DNA of 7,774 nt from Saprospiraceae bacterium. Its GTDB lineage: Bacteria; Bacteroidota; Bacteroidia; Chitinophagales; Saprospiraceae. The translations under genes and the position numbers were made by a program. The notes under the pieces are model-generated. The model did not search any database and was not told where the DNA came from. It saw nothing but the letters and a program-made list of their open reading frames with translations. The stretch spans positions 1-7,774 of the forward strand of contig JALVCY010000588.1 in assembly GCA_027009605.1 (NCBI GenBank), given 5' to 3'. Shown here piece after piece: positions 1 through 6,022 of this stretch; the stretch's first letter is position 1; the number at the start of each line of letters is the position of its first letter.

Positions 1-10
1 TCAGAATTAA

Positions 11-127
11 CAGAATCAGAGAATTTTCAGAATTGTACTAGGTAAAGATAAATAGCATCGGCAAGATTTGGAGTTTGTCCTGTGTAGTATTCTGGAAATT
101 TTGAAATTCTGAAAATTCTGATTCTGA
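11..127. repeat. Long imperfect inverted repeat (REP/MITE-like)
   Basis: The arm at 11-34 and the arm at 105-127 are near-perfect reverse complements of each other (built from gaattttcagaatt-type words, with one 2-nt insertion in the left arm), separated by about 70 nt. Both arms are made of short CAGAATT/AATTCTG units, so several alternative pairings are possible. There is no transposase nearby. It sits beyond the 3' end of the minus-strand T9SS gene. It is most simply an intergenic palindromic repeat; a structured RNA or a decayed miniature element are alternatives. Reading through it in the minus direction gives a Ser/Glu/Phe-rich peptide that I take to be an artefact of the repeat. Confidence 0.6.
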
Positions 128-173
128 CAAAAAAAGCATACCAATCATCTCAAAACCACCCAAATAAAACCCC

Positions 174-272
174 AAACTACACCGCTTAAGCCTTGCAAAC
201 CCACACCATTCAAAACGCATGATTTTAACCGGTATAGTCAAAAATATTTTGTAACTTACGTCTCGATTCCGA
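174..272 (+). repeat. Imperfect ~98-bp direct repeat, copy 1
   Basis: This stretch aligns over its whole length with 2427-2524 at roughly 80-85% identity by eye, and the last part (TCAAAAATATTTTGTAACTT and on to ATTCCGA) is almost unchanged. The two copies are in the same orientation and flank the T9SS gene and its upstream region. On the minus strand it contains TATTTTTG (246-239), a perfect match to the -7 consensus TAnnTTTG, but no TTTG is found at the expected -33 spacing. In this copy the minus strand could encode a peptide starting MRFEWCGFARLKR, but the same frame has stops in copy 2, so coding is doubtful. Confidence 0.65.
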
Positions 273-287
273 CTTGGCATCTTGAAT

Positions 288-312
288 GTGAAGGTTGAAA
301 CCCTTCACTTTT
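288..312 (+). terminator. Short hairpin followed by T4 (weak terminator candidate)
   Basis: GTGAAGG (288-294) pairs perfectly with CCTTCAC (302-308) across a 7-nt loop, and four T follow on the + strand. The T-tract is short and no + strand gene lies upstream inside the window, so a role as terminator is uncertain. For the T9SS gene, which is read from the other strand, the hairpin is followed by no T-run. Confidence 0.25.
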
Positions 313-410
313 GGACGTAGCGGCCTACAAGGCCTGACGAGCGGGGACGGTGGTTGTTTTTTGGTGTTGGAAGGGTGTTGCTAGCGGAGTAGGTTACTTT
401 TGTTTCATTA

Positions 411-1940
411 CTAAGGATCGCAGCAAACTATAATCTTCTGAACATCAATCAACTCGCCATCAACTTCCAATCGACAAAAATAAAGCCCATTAGTCACGTC
501 ATCCAGCTCCCAAACCACTTCATTTCCGGAATAACGAAAAGTCTTAACCATCTGTCCTGCTAAATTAGTAATGATTATTCTTCCCTTACGAAAAGGTGAA
601 TTCTTTAACTGGATGTTCACTAGGTGGCTAGCAGGGTTTGGAAATACAGATAGCTGATAATCAATGGGTTGGGTAGGTTCTATTATTGATACAGGCCAGC
701 AGTTAAGTGTGTCAACACAGCCATTTGAATTCATTTTTAACAGGAAACTCCACACTGCTCGGCCACCATTGGTTTGGTCCATAGCGGCTTCCCCACCGGA
801 GATAATGCTTCCGCTGGAAAGTAAGTCTGTACCTTTGATTCTGGTAAAACTCCATTCATCAATCTTTGAACTATCTTTAATATCCCATAGTTTTGTGCCA
901 TCGGGGGTGACTTTTGCGTGATAAAAATAATACCAATAGGTTCCACTAAAAAGGAAGTTACTATCCAACGTCATGAGAACGTTGTCTAAATATACTGGCA
1001 AGAAATAAGTTGTATCCAAAACAAGATGCCAGACTTCTTCTCGGCTCTGATTTAGCTTGACAGCGATTGGTCTGAAAAAAAATCCAGTAGTTATAGACCA
1101 ATTTGACTCAACAGCTGAGTAAATATACTCTCCATCATCGGTAATTATTAAATCTCTTAAGCCTATCCACCCTTCGGTCTTGGTTCCATCCCAATTCCAT
1201 GTCCACTTTGTGTTCCCAAGTGTGTCGATGGCCACGATTGTAGGGTAGGCAAAAACCTTAGATGTATCGGTAGCGGAGCCCGGCCCTTGGTCATCTCCTA
1301 TACTTGCATAAAATAGAATTGTATTAGAATCTATTTGAATAAGTCCTCTCCCTTGATCTCTAGAGTGTGGTATCGGGTAGGATTTCTTCCAGAGTTGATT
1401 GCCCTGTGCATCTGTCCGCATGACAAACATATTGTAGTCGTTGACGTATGGAAATTGCTCGGCTCCTAGAAGAAAAAAAGAAGAATTAAATTCCAAGATG
1501 ACGCCATTATACAGCGACTCGAAAACCGTATCATTATAATAGGAGATAAAATCAAAGGATAGGTCATTTTTAATCTTTAATAGATATATTTCATGTTTAT
1601 AAATGCTATCCCAAGTTGTTCCACAAATGGCATAACCACCATCATGAGTTTTTATTAAGTTTCCTTTATCAGTCGAAAGGAGTTTTAAACTATCATTTAA
1701 AAAAAGCTTAGAATTTATTATATTCCCGAAAGTATCTATTTTCATAAAAAACTGTCCCCCACCACTAAGGCTGTCTATCCCGGCCGTGCCATATATTACA
1801 ATCGTATCATTATCAACCAATAAATCAGTAATGCCATTGGCATAGCCCCAAACATCAATGCTTTTGTAAAAGCCATTTTGAGCTAGAGCAAAAGAAGAAA
1901 AATAGACAACGATGAGTAAAATGTGCAGATACTTTTTCAT
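411..1940 (-). CDS. Secreted protein with T9SS type A sorting domain, propeller-like repeats
   Basis: This is a 509-aa protein whose ATG (1940-1938) starts a clear signal peptide: lysines at 2-3, a hydrophobic run to about residue 19, and a likely cut after SFALA. The middle (about 30-420) repeats a loose unit of the form 'HDGGYAICGTT...YLLKI', 'FVMRTDAQGNQLW', 'VAIDTLGNTKW', 'AKVTPDGTKLW'. This is typical of Bacteroidota beta-propeller surface proteins. Residues 431-509 begin with SVFPNPAS and contain ITNLAGQMV and NGLYFCRLEVDGE, the classic C-terminal sorting domain recognised by the type IX secretion system. The protein is therefore expected to cross both membranes and be anchored or released at the cell surface. 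The extreme C-terminus (IIVCCDP) is slightly longer than usual. No enzymatic motif is visible and the substrate is unknown. It is transcribed away from the RHS array; a functional link to the array is not shown. Confidence 0.9.
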   Translation of the reverse strand: MKKYLHILLIVVYFSSFALAQNGFYKSIDVWGYANGITDLLVDNDTIVIYGTAGIDSLSGGGQFFMKIDTFGNIINSKLFLNDSLKLLSTDKGNLIKTHDGGYAICGTTWDSIYKHEIYLLKIKNDLSFDFISYYNDTVFESLYNGVILEFNSSFFLLGAEQFPYVNDYNMFVMRTDAQGNQLWKKSYPIPHSRDQGRGLIQIDSNTILFYASIGDDQGPGSATDTSKVFAYPTIVAIDTLGNTKWTWNWDGTKTEGWIGLRDLIITDDGEYIYSAVESNWSITTGFFFRPIAVKLNQSREEVWHLVLDTTYFLPVYLDNVLMTLDSNFLFSGTYWYYFYHAKVTPDGTKLWDIKDSSKIDEWSFTRIKGTDLLSSGSIISGGEAAMDQTNGGRAVWSFLLKMNSNGCVDTLNCWPVSIIEPTQPIDYQLSVFPNPASHLVNIQLKNSPFRKGRIIITNLAGQMVKTFRYSGNEVVWELDDVTNGLYFCRLEVDGELIDVQKIIVCCDP

Positions 1941-1960
1941 GTTTTTTGTTCTTTAAATTT

Positions 1961-1997
1961 AAAGCACTTTATCGGCCAGTGGCCAATAAAGTGCTTT
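1961..1997. promoter_or_regulatory. Strong 37-nt hairpin just upstream of the T9SS gene start
   Basis: AAAGCACTTTAT (1961-1972) pairs with ATAAAGTGCTTT (1986-1997) over 12 bp. After a single mismatch the stem continues as GGCCA/TGGCC, leaving a tiny loop. The hairpin lies 20 nt before the T9SS ATG and directly after the stop of a 45-codon minus-strand ORF. In neither direction is it followed by a long T-run, so it does not look like a standard intrinsic terminator. It would be part of the 5' leader if the promoter at 2161-2192 is real, and could affect translation or transcript stability. Confidence 0.55.
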
Positions 1998-2003
1998 GTG
2001 AAT

Positions 2004-2141
2004 TTACCTACTTAAAATAATCTGTCCGCTATCCAGTTCTTCATTATTAGAATATAGGGTATAGAACAGTACATTATCATTAAATGATTCAAGATATATT
2101 TTTTTCATAATATTTTTTTCGTTGGTGAATAAAAATGGCAT
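2004..2141 (-). CDS. 45-aa ORF resembling the end of a T9SS sorting domain
   Basis: Read on the minus strand, an ATG at 2141-2139 opens 45 codons ending at TAA (2006-2004); a second in-frame ATG lies at 2108-2106 (34 aa, starting MKKIYLESF). The second half, NDNVLFYTLYSNNEELDSG followed by QIILSR, follows the pattern of the last two strands of T9SS type A sorting domains (GlYFYxLxxNxxxxxSGKIIL). It lacks the rest of the domain and any signal peptide. It lies between a promoter candidate and the T9SS gene. It may be the decayed 3' end of an older T9SS gene, a leader peptide, or non-coding. The similarity is my own pattern reading, and translation is unproven. Confidence 0.35.
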   Translation of the reverse strand: MPFLFTNEKNIMKKIYLESFNDNVLFYTLYSNNEELDSGQIILSR

Positions 2142-2160
2142 TGTAAAGCCAACGCAGCAA

Positions 2161-2192
2161 CGAAGGTACAAATAAAAAATCGAAAAGTCAAA
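2161..2192 (-). promoter_or_regulatory. Bacteroidota-type promoter candidate for the T9SS gene
   Basis: On the minus strand TTTG (2192-2189, within TTTGAC) is followed after exactly 20 nt by TACCTTCG (2168-2161). This fits the Bacteroidota -33/-7 form TTTG-N20-TAnnTTTG with one mismatch. Transcription would start near 2155 and run through the 45-codon ORF and the hairpin at 1961-1997 into the T9SS gene, giving a leader of roughly 210 nt. Confidence 0.5.
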
Positions 2193-2426
2193 AAAATGTA
2201 TAATTCACGTCTTGTTTTGACAGAAAACGAAATTCAGTGGAGTTACTGCTGGCGCTGCCCTTATAGCGAAAATTAAAAAACATCCGCTCGATAGGCCGCA
2301 TCGCCCCAAAGTGCAGAGTTTTAACCTGCATACAAAAGGCTGATAGTCAGGCTAAAAGAGAAAGAAATCGGCAAGCCCCTGGCACATACCATTCCAATAA
2401 ATCGCAACATCTGTAAACATAAACCT
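2193..2426. other. Intergenic stretch with no recognisable feature
   Basis: I see no convincing ORF, tRNA or strong hairpin here. The sequence separates the minus-strand T9SS promoter candidate from the second copy of the ~98-bp repeat. A short GC-rich part around 2245-2265 can form a 4-bp stem only. Confidence 0.4.
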
Positions 2427-2524
2427 AAACTACTCTAGTTAAGCCTTGCCTACCCATACCAATCAAAACGCACGATTTAACCAACGCAATCAAAAATATT
2501 TTGTAACTTACGTCTCTATTCCGA
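2427..2524 (+). repeat. Imperfect ~98-bp direct repeat, copy 2
   Basis: This is the partner of 174-272 in the same orientation. It keeps the near-invariant TCAAAAATATTTTGTAACTT block and the closing ATTCCGA. It lies about 160 bp before the truncated RHS cassette 1. In the minus frame that gives MRFEWCGFARLKR in copy 1, this copy has two stop codons, which argues against a conserved protein. The remaining DNA to 2681 shows no gene. Confidence 0.65.
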
Positions 2525-2681
2525 TGTCCAAGGTGTCATCTTTTGAAGTCTAGCCACACCGGATTTCGGAAATCTTCCTGAAACCAACACTACCTATCTT
2601 CAAGACCCTAAATTCTTGGCGTAGTGCCGCATTCTTTTTTTTACCCAACCCAACCAACATTTTACGCATCTATTACGTTAA

Positions 2682-3962
2682 GATGGGGTCAATCAGAGTA
2701 TAAAAAAAATCACATATAATTATTTGAATATGCCTCTCCAAATTTCTTTTAACGATGGTACGAAAAGAATAGACTATGCTTATGATGCTGCGGGTATAAA
2801 GTGTGGAGAAAAAGTTAAAGACGGAGATGAAGAAAAGCAGAGAACCTATATAGCAGGCTATGAGTTTGTAGATGGGAAGTTGTCGAGTTCGAGTTTTGAA
2901 GAAGGTCGAATCTATTACCTTGATGCTGATGAATTTGAAATAGCCTTTTATCTACAGGATCATTTAGGTAATAATCGAATAATTTTTAAAGAGAATCCAG
3001 CCCAAATCACCGAGCCTTTAGTCCTTCAGGAGAATCACTATTATCCTTTCGGAATGACAATGGGTTCAGAAATGAATTATTATGATAATCAAGATCCTGA
3101 AGATTGGCATAAGTATAACTCAAAAGAACTAGTAGAAGATTGTGGTTTAGATTTTTATGACTATGGGGCGCGGTGGTATGATGCCGCTATCGGACGGTTT
3201 ACTTCCGTGGATCCGCTGGCTTCGGATTATGCTTTTCAATCTCCTTATGCTTATGCTACTAATAATCCTGTATTGTTGAGAGATATTTTGGGGATGGGGG
3301 TGGAATGGGAATGGAGAATTAATTCGGAAACCGGTGAGAAAGAAAAAATTGGTAACGATGGAGGAGAAACAACTCAGTATATTTATTGGAATGACGATAA
3401 AGAGTATTCGGATATTCTTCATGGAAGTGATATTTTTGTTGGTCCAGTAGCAAAGGATTGGTATCACGATGGAGATATTGAATTTGCTGTATCGACTGTA
3501 GATTTGTGGGCAGATATTCCTTTTGAATATCAAGGAGCATATACTAAATTTGATTTAGCTGATCGCTATAACCAAATGAAAAAGGGAGATCCACATGATA
3601 TTGCAGGTCAAGAAGCTGCTGGACTCGCTAGGCGAGAAATGATTTGGGGGATTGAAGATTATGGGAGATATTTGGAAAATAAGTATGGCTCACGTTCCGC
3701 TTTAGTTATGGCACATGATGTTGGGTTACTTTCTTATATGATGCCAAGTGGAGTTTTGGTTAAAGGTATGACAGCATCCCAAGCAGCAGCTAAATTCCCA
3801 AGAAATGCAAGGTTTTCTACAGGCTTTTCTCCTGTTTTCCCTCCAGCCAATCCTTTGCCGGTAAATTCATGGAATAGGTTTTTGCATATGAATAAAGGGA
3901 AATATGCAGGTAAAAATTGGATACAACAAGCTGTTCGTGATTACCGTGCTCTTCAAAACTAG
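2682..3962 (+). CDS. RHS cassette 1: 5'-truncated RHS core with variable tip
   Basis: The open frame runs from just after an in-frame TAA (2679-2681). RHS homology starts at once (ITYNYLNMPLQISF, then IDYAYDAAGIK), so the only nearby start codons (TTG 2724, ATG 2730) lie inside the family motif YNYLN. This is a truncated fragment, not a natural N-terminus. From TTG it is 412 aa. Residues 1-194 are RHS core: DHLGN, YYPFGM, YNSKELVEDCGLDFYDYGARWYD, FTSVDPLA, SPYAYATNNPVLLRDILGMGVE. Residues 195-412 are the variable tip, with KYGSRSALVMAHDVGLLSY and, near the end, SWNRFLHMNKGKYAGKNW. I do not recognise a nuclease, deaminase or ADP-ribosyltransferase motif. In known RHS systems such tips are toxins released after the core shell; here the activity is unknown. 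Two small genes follow within 4 nt. No signal for secretion is present on the fragment itself, so it may be a silent donor. Confidence 0.85.
   Translation, partial: DGVNQSIKKITYNYLNMPLQISFNDGTKRIDYAYDAAGIKCGEKVKDGDEEKQRTYIAGYEFVDGKLSSSSFEEGRIYYLDADEFEIAFYLQDHLGNNRIIFKENPAQITEPLVLQENHYYPFGMTMGSEMNYYDNQDPEDWHKYNSKELVEDCGLDFYDYGARWYDAAIGRFTSVDPLASDYAFQSPYAYATNNPVLLRDILGMGVEWEWRINSETGEKEKIGNDGGETTQYIYWNDDKEYSDILHGSDIFVGPVAKDWYHDGDIEFAVSTVDLWADIPFEYQGAYTKFDLADRYNQMKKGDPHDIAGQEAAGLARREMIWGIEDYGRYLENKYGSRSALVMAHDVGLLSYMMPSGVLVKGMTASQAAAKFPRNARFSTGFSPVFPPANPLPVNSWNRFLHMNKGKYAGKNWIQQAVRDYRALQN
3160..3252 (+). repeat. 93-bp RHS core block identical to 6758-6850
   Basis: Every base of this block (coding YGARWYDAAIGRFTSVDPLASDYAFQSPYA) recurs at 6758-6850, and a diverged version is present in cassette 2 at about 5168-5260. 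The identity spans synonymous positions too, so it reflects recent copying or gene conversion rather than protein-level selection alone. Confidence 0.9.
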
Positions 3963-3966
3963 AACT

Positions 3967-4344
3967 ATGAAATTGAAATGTAGTTGCCTTTACTGTCATG
4001 CTGAAAATATTCTCCCTTTTGTTTATTCAGATAGAGCTGTCATGAGCAGGAATGTTGGTAATATCATTTCTTTTACCTGTTCGAATTGCAATAAATTATG
4101 TGTATTGAGTCCTAATGAAGTGAGAGCAAAGGAAAGCTCTCTTAGTAAGGTTGTTTTTACTATATCACTATTTTTAGGAGGATTTGGTTCATGGTGGTTG
4201 GTTGACAAATATTTGAGTAAGGATTATATAGTTGCAGTGGTAATGGTGGTCGCTCTTTCACTTTCTTTTTCCACAATTGTAGCCATCCTATTTGCATTGT
4301 CTGAACGACGTTCAGTCTCACTTTTTAACAAGTATTATGTTTAG
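3967..4344 (+). CDS. Putative immunity protein 1a: zinc ribbon plus two TM helices
   Basis: The ATG at 3967 lies 4 nt after the RHS stop and gives 125 aa; an upstream in-frame extension would overlap the RHS gene and is less likely. Two CxxC pairs (C7/C10 and C38/C41, with extra cysteines at 5 and 45) form a small zinc-ribbon-like head. Hydrophobic segments at about 61-80 and 87-112 are probable membrane helices, placing the head in the cytoplasm or periplasm (orientation not decided). The position directly after a polymorphic tip is that of an immunity gene, and that is the basis of the call. I do not recognise the family. Its 3' end overlaps the next gene by 8 nt, so the two are translationally coupled. 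Confidence 0.7.
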   Translation: MKLKCSCLYCHAENILPFVYSDRAVMSRNVGNIISFTCSNCNKLCVLSPNEVRAKESSLSKVVFTISLFLGGFGSWWLVDKYLSKDYIVAVVMVVALSLSFSTIVAILFALSERRSVSLFNKYYV

Positions 4345-4825
4345 ATTGTTTTTTGTACTATTCTTGTTAATCAGCTGTGGGCTGAAGGGACAAGATTCTT
4401 CAAAAGTCCAGTACTTTGCTCAGGATGCTATGGATATGTTGGGGCCAGGCTGTACTATCCATTATAAATATCTGGAGAAAAATGAAACCGTTAGTTTGTA
4501 TATCAGAATGGATTATGGCGGAAAGGTTGTAGAAGATAAGTTTTGGATAGCTGATGTCCACCCTCTTGGCATTTTCTTAATTGATAAGAATGAAGGAACA
4601 GTATTGCGGATATTGTCGAAATGTAACAAAAATGTTTTTTCTCACTCGGAGATTAGGCATAATGGATTAAGGCTTGGTAAGAGTACAAATTTTATTGATA
4701 TAGCATTATCTAGCAGCTTTGATAAAAAAGAAGAGATTTGCTTATTATTCAAGGGCTTTGTTAATTCTTTTATAGAAAAACAAGATAGTGTTGATGATGT
4801 TTTGCCTCCTAGTACTAGAAATTGA
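4337..4825 (+). CDS. Putative immunity protein 1b: small lipoprotein
   Basis: The ATG at 4337 is chosen because it begins a signal peptide (FRLFFVLFLLISC) with a lipobox LISC, cysteine at residue 14. A longer frame from 4292 would put 15 extra residues before it. The overlap ATGTTTAG with the previous gene's stop signals coupled translation. The mature part (about 148 aa) contains alternating beta-type stretches (ETVSLYIRMDYGG, KFWIADVHPLGIFLID) and no motif I recognise. A lipoprotein behind an RHS tip could neutralise a toxin that acts at the envelope or periplasm, or block entry. Alternatively only one of the two genes is the immunity factor. The 22 nt after the stop lead into the decayed antisense tail at 4847-4909. 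Confidence 0.7.
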   Translation: MFRLFFVLFLLISCGLKGQDSSKVQYFAQDAMDMLGPGCTIHYKYLEKNETVSLYIRMDYGGKVVEDKFWIADVHPLGIFLIDKNEGTVLRILSKCNKNVFSHSEIRHNGLRLGKSTNFIDIALSSSFDKKEEICLLFKGFVNSFIEKQDSVDDVLPPSTRN

Positions 4826-4846
4826 TTGTTAAGAAATGGGAAATTG

Positions 4847-4909
4847 TCATTTGACATAAGCTTTAGAAGTTTTAAAATATCTTCAATATGCATCGAGCAC
4901 ATTGAATAG
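4847..4909 (-). pseudogene. Decayed XRE/HTH-type C-terminal tail (remnant)
   Basis: On the minus strand this reads LFNVLDAY-stop-RYFKTSKAYVK-stop. It lines up codon for codon with LFNVLDAYLRDFKTSKACAK at 6615-6553 and LFNVLDAYLRDFKTSKAYAK at 7634-7572. Here a TGA replaces the Leu codon and two other codons differ. Twenty bases (4890-4909) are identical to 6596-6615 and 7615-7634. The homology stops at 4909/4910, immediately before RHS core sequence begins. It is therefore a scar of the same junction element that separates the later cassettes. Confidence 0.75.
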
Positions 4910-6021
4910 CCCCGGATGGCCGCATTATCTTTAAAGAAAACGGTGACAAGACAGAAATAGACTATTTCGAGTACAAAATCTCCGACCACCTAGGCAATCT
5001 AGCGGTCACCTTTAAAGAAGAGAACGATGCCATTACCGTCCTGCAACGTCATTTCTATTATCCTTTCGGAATGAACTTTGATGGCGTAATGCCGTTAAAT
5101 ACTAGTACAGAGAATAGATTCCAATACAACGGTAAGGAATTAGAAAAGGACTTTGGGATTGGTTTGAGTGACTATGGGGCGCGGTGGTATGATGCTAGTA
5201 TCGGTAAGTTTACTTCTGTGGATCCGCTGGCTTCGGATTACTCCTTTCAGTCTCCTTATGCTTATGCTACTAATAATCCTGTTTTGCTTAGGGATATTTT
5301 GGGGATGGGGGTGGAGGATTGGGTTCGGGATGCGGATGGGAATATTAGGTGGGATAATGATGCTAATTCTCAGGCAACAACTAAGAAAGGTGAAACATAT
5401 TTAGGGAAAAGTTTGACATTCGAATTTAGCAGTTATATAGATGGTTCATATTGGGATGGGCCAGAACCCTTAGTTGGGACTGCTACAGGAGAGAAGCTCA
5501 ATTCGATGGTTACATTAACCGCAAGTGAAAATTCTAAGGGAGAGCTAACGGGAATATCTGCAAGTCTTAGTTCCCTTCTTGGTTCTACTCCAGTTGGTAC
5601 TGCTCGAAATTATTACCCTGGGTTAGGTGGTGATAATAACGAAGCTGGAGCATCGTATAAGAAGGGTTCTGATGGAACGTTGAAGACTTATAGTTTTTCG
5701 TTTGAGCAACACGCTAGTGTTTCTCTCTCTGAAGAGCTAGCAATTAATGCTTTGGGGTATAAAATTGTAGATGTCGCTCAAAGGTTGGAGCTGAGTTATT
5801 CAAATGGAAGTCTGTCAGTGTCATCATATACAAATATTTTTCCATCGGCATCCTTGTCTGTTAATAGTTTTCAACTTATGTACTATCAACAGCCTTCATT
5901 CATTAAAACACACAGAGCTCCAGTTAACTCCCTGTCACCCCCAGGGGTAATGGGAGTTACAAGTGCTTGGTATCCAGGGATTGATGCTTCATATTATCCA
6001 TCAGTATTATACAAGAGATAG
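4906..6021 (+). CDS. RHS cassette 2: 5'-truncated RHS core with different tip
   Basis: RHS core reads from an in-frame TGA (4903-4905): APDGRIIFKENGDK, KISDHLGNLAVTFKEE, RHFYYPFGM. The first ATG is at 5071, inside the PFGM motif, so the core has no proper start. From that Met it is 316 aa. Residues 1-82 are core (FQYNGKELEKDFGIGLSDYGARWYD, FTSVDPLA, SPYAYATNNPVLLRDILGMGVE), and 83-316 form a tip with no similarity to tip 1. The tip begins DWVRDADGNIRWDNDA and contains SQATTKKGETYLGKSLTF, ARNYYPGLGGD, FEQHASVS, and ends SVLYKR. From memory, tips with FEQHASVS-like sequence occur behind RHS cores of other Bacteroidota, but I know no activity for them. The membrane protein gene starts 1 nt after its stop. 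It is likely either a silent donor cassette or expressed only by read-through. Confidence 0.82.
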   Translation: MAPDGRIIFKENGDKTEIDYFEYKISDHLGNLAVTFKEENDAITVLQRHFYYPFGMNFDGVMPLNTSTENRFQYNGKELEKDFGIGLSDYGARWYDASIGKFTSVDPLASDYSFQSPYAYATNNPVLLRDILGMGVEDWVRDADGNIRWDNDANSQATTKKGETYLGKSLTFEFSSYIDGSYWDGPEPLVGTATGEKLNSMVTLTASENSKGELTGISASLSSLLGSTPVGTARNYYPGLGGDNNEAGASYKKGSDGTLKTYSFSFEQHASVSLSEELAINALGYKIVDVAQRLELSYSNGSLSVSSYTNIFPSASLSVNSFQLMYYQQPSFIKTHRAPVNSLSPPGVMGVTSAWYPGIDASYYPSVLYKR

Positions 6022-6022
6022 A

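Noticed and set aside
38..280. 80-aa minus-strand frame through the inverted repeat and repeat copy 1
   Set aside because: Half of it is a translation of the palindromic repeat, the equivalent frame in repeat copy 2 has two stops, and there is no -33 element for its promoter-like TATTTTTG.
395..402. TACTTTTG on the + strand, a perfect -7 match pointing into the T9SS gene in antisense
   Set aside because: No TTTG lies at 19-21 nt upstream and no + strand gene follows; likely chance in an AT-rich stretch.
664..946. Overlapping + and - strand ORFs of 69-85 aa inside the T9SS gene
   Set aside because: They are alternative-frame reads of the long, well supported T9SS coding frame and show no motif.
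2240..2330. Possible tRNA or structured RNA in the GC-richer intergenic part
   Set aside because: No cloverleaf or TTC-type arm can be drawn, and only a 4-bp stem is visible.
3147..3540. Minus-strand ORFs opposite RHS core 1, 128 and 73 aa
   Set aside because: They lie antisense to conserved RHS coding sequence; their composition (many Ile/Pro/Ser) is that of a shadow frame.
3904..3966. Upstream start (3904) for the zinc-ribbon membrane protein
   Set aside because: It would overlap 59 nt of the RHS tip and add residues of no clear role; the ATG at 3967 gives the compact cysteine-rich start and normal spacing.
4642..4989. 115-aa minus-strand ORF across the cassette 1/2 boundary
   Set aside because: It is in a different frame from the decayed HTH tail and is antisense to the lipoprotein gene and RHS core; no recognisable protein.
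5168..5404. 78-aa + strand ORF inside RHS cassette 2
   Set aside because: Out-of-frame read of the conserved core giving a Met/Leu/Ile/Gly-rich peptide; explained by codon composition.
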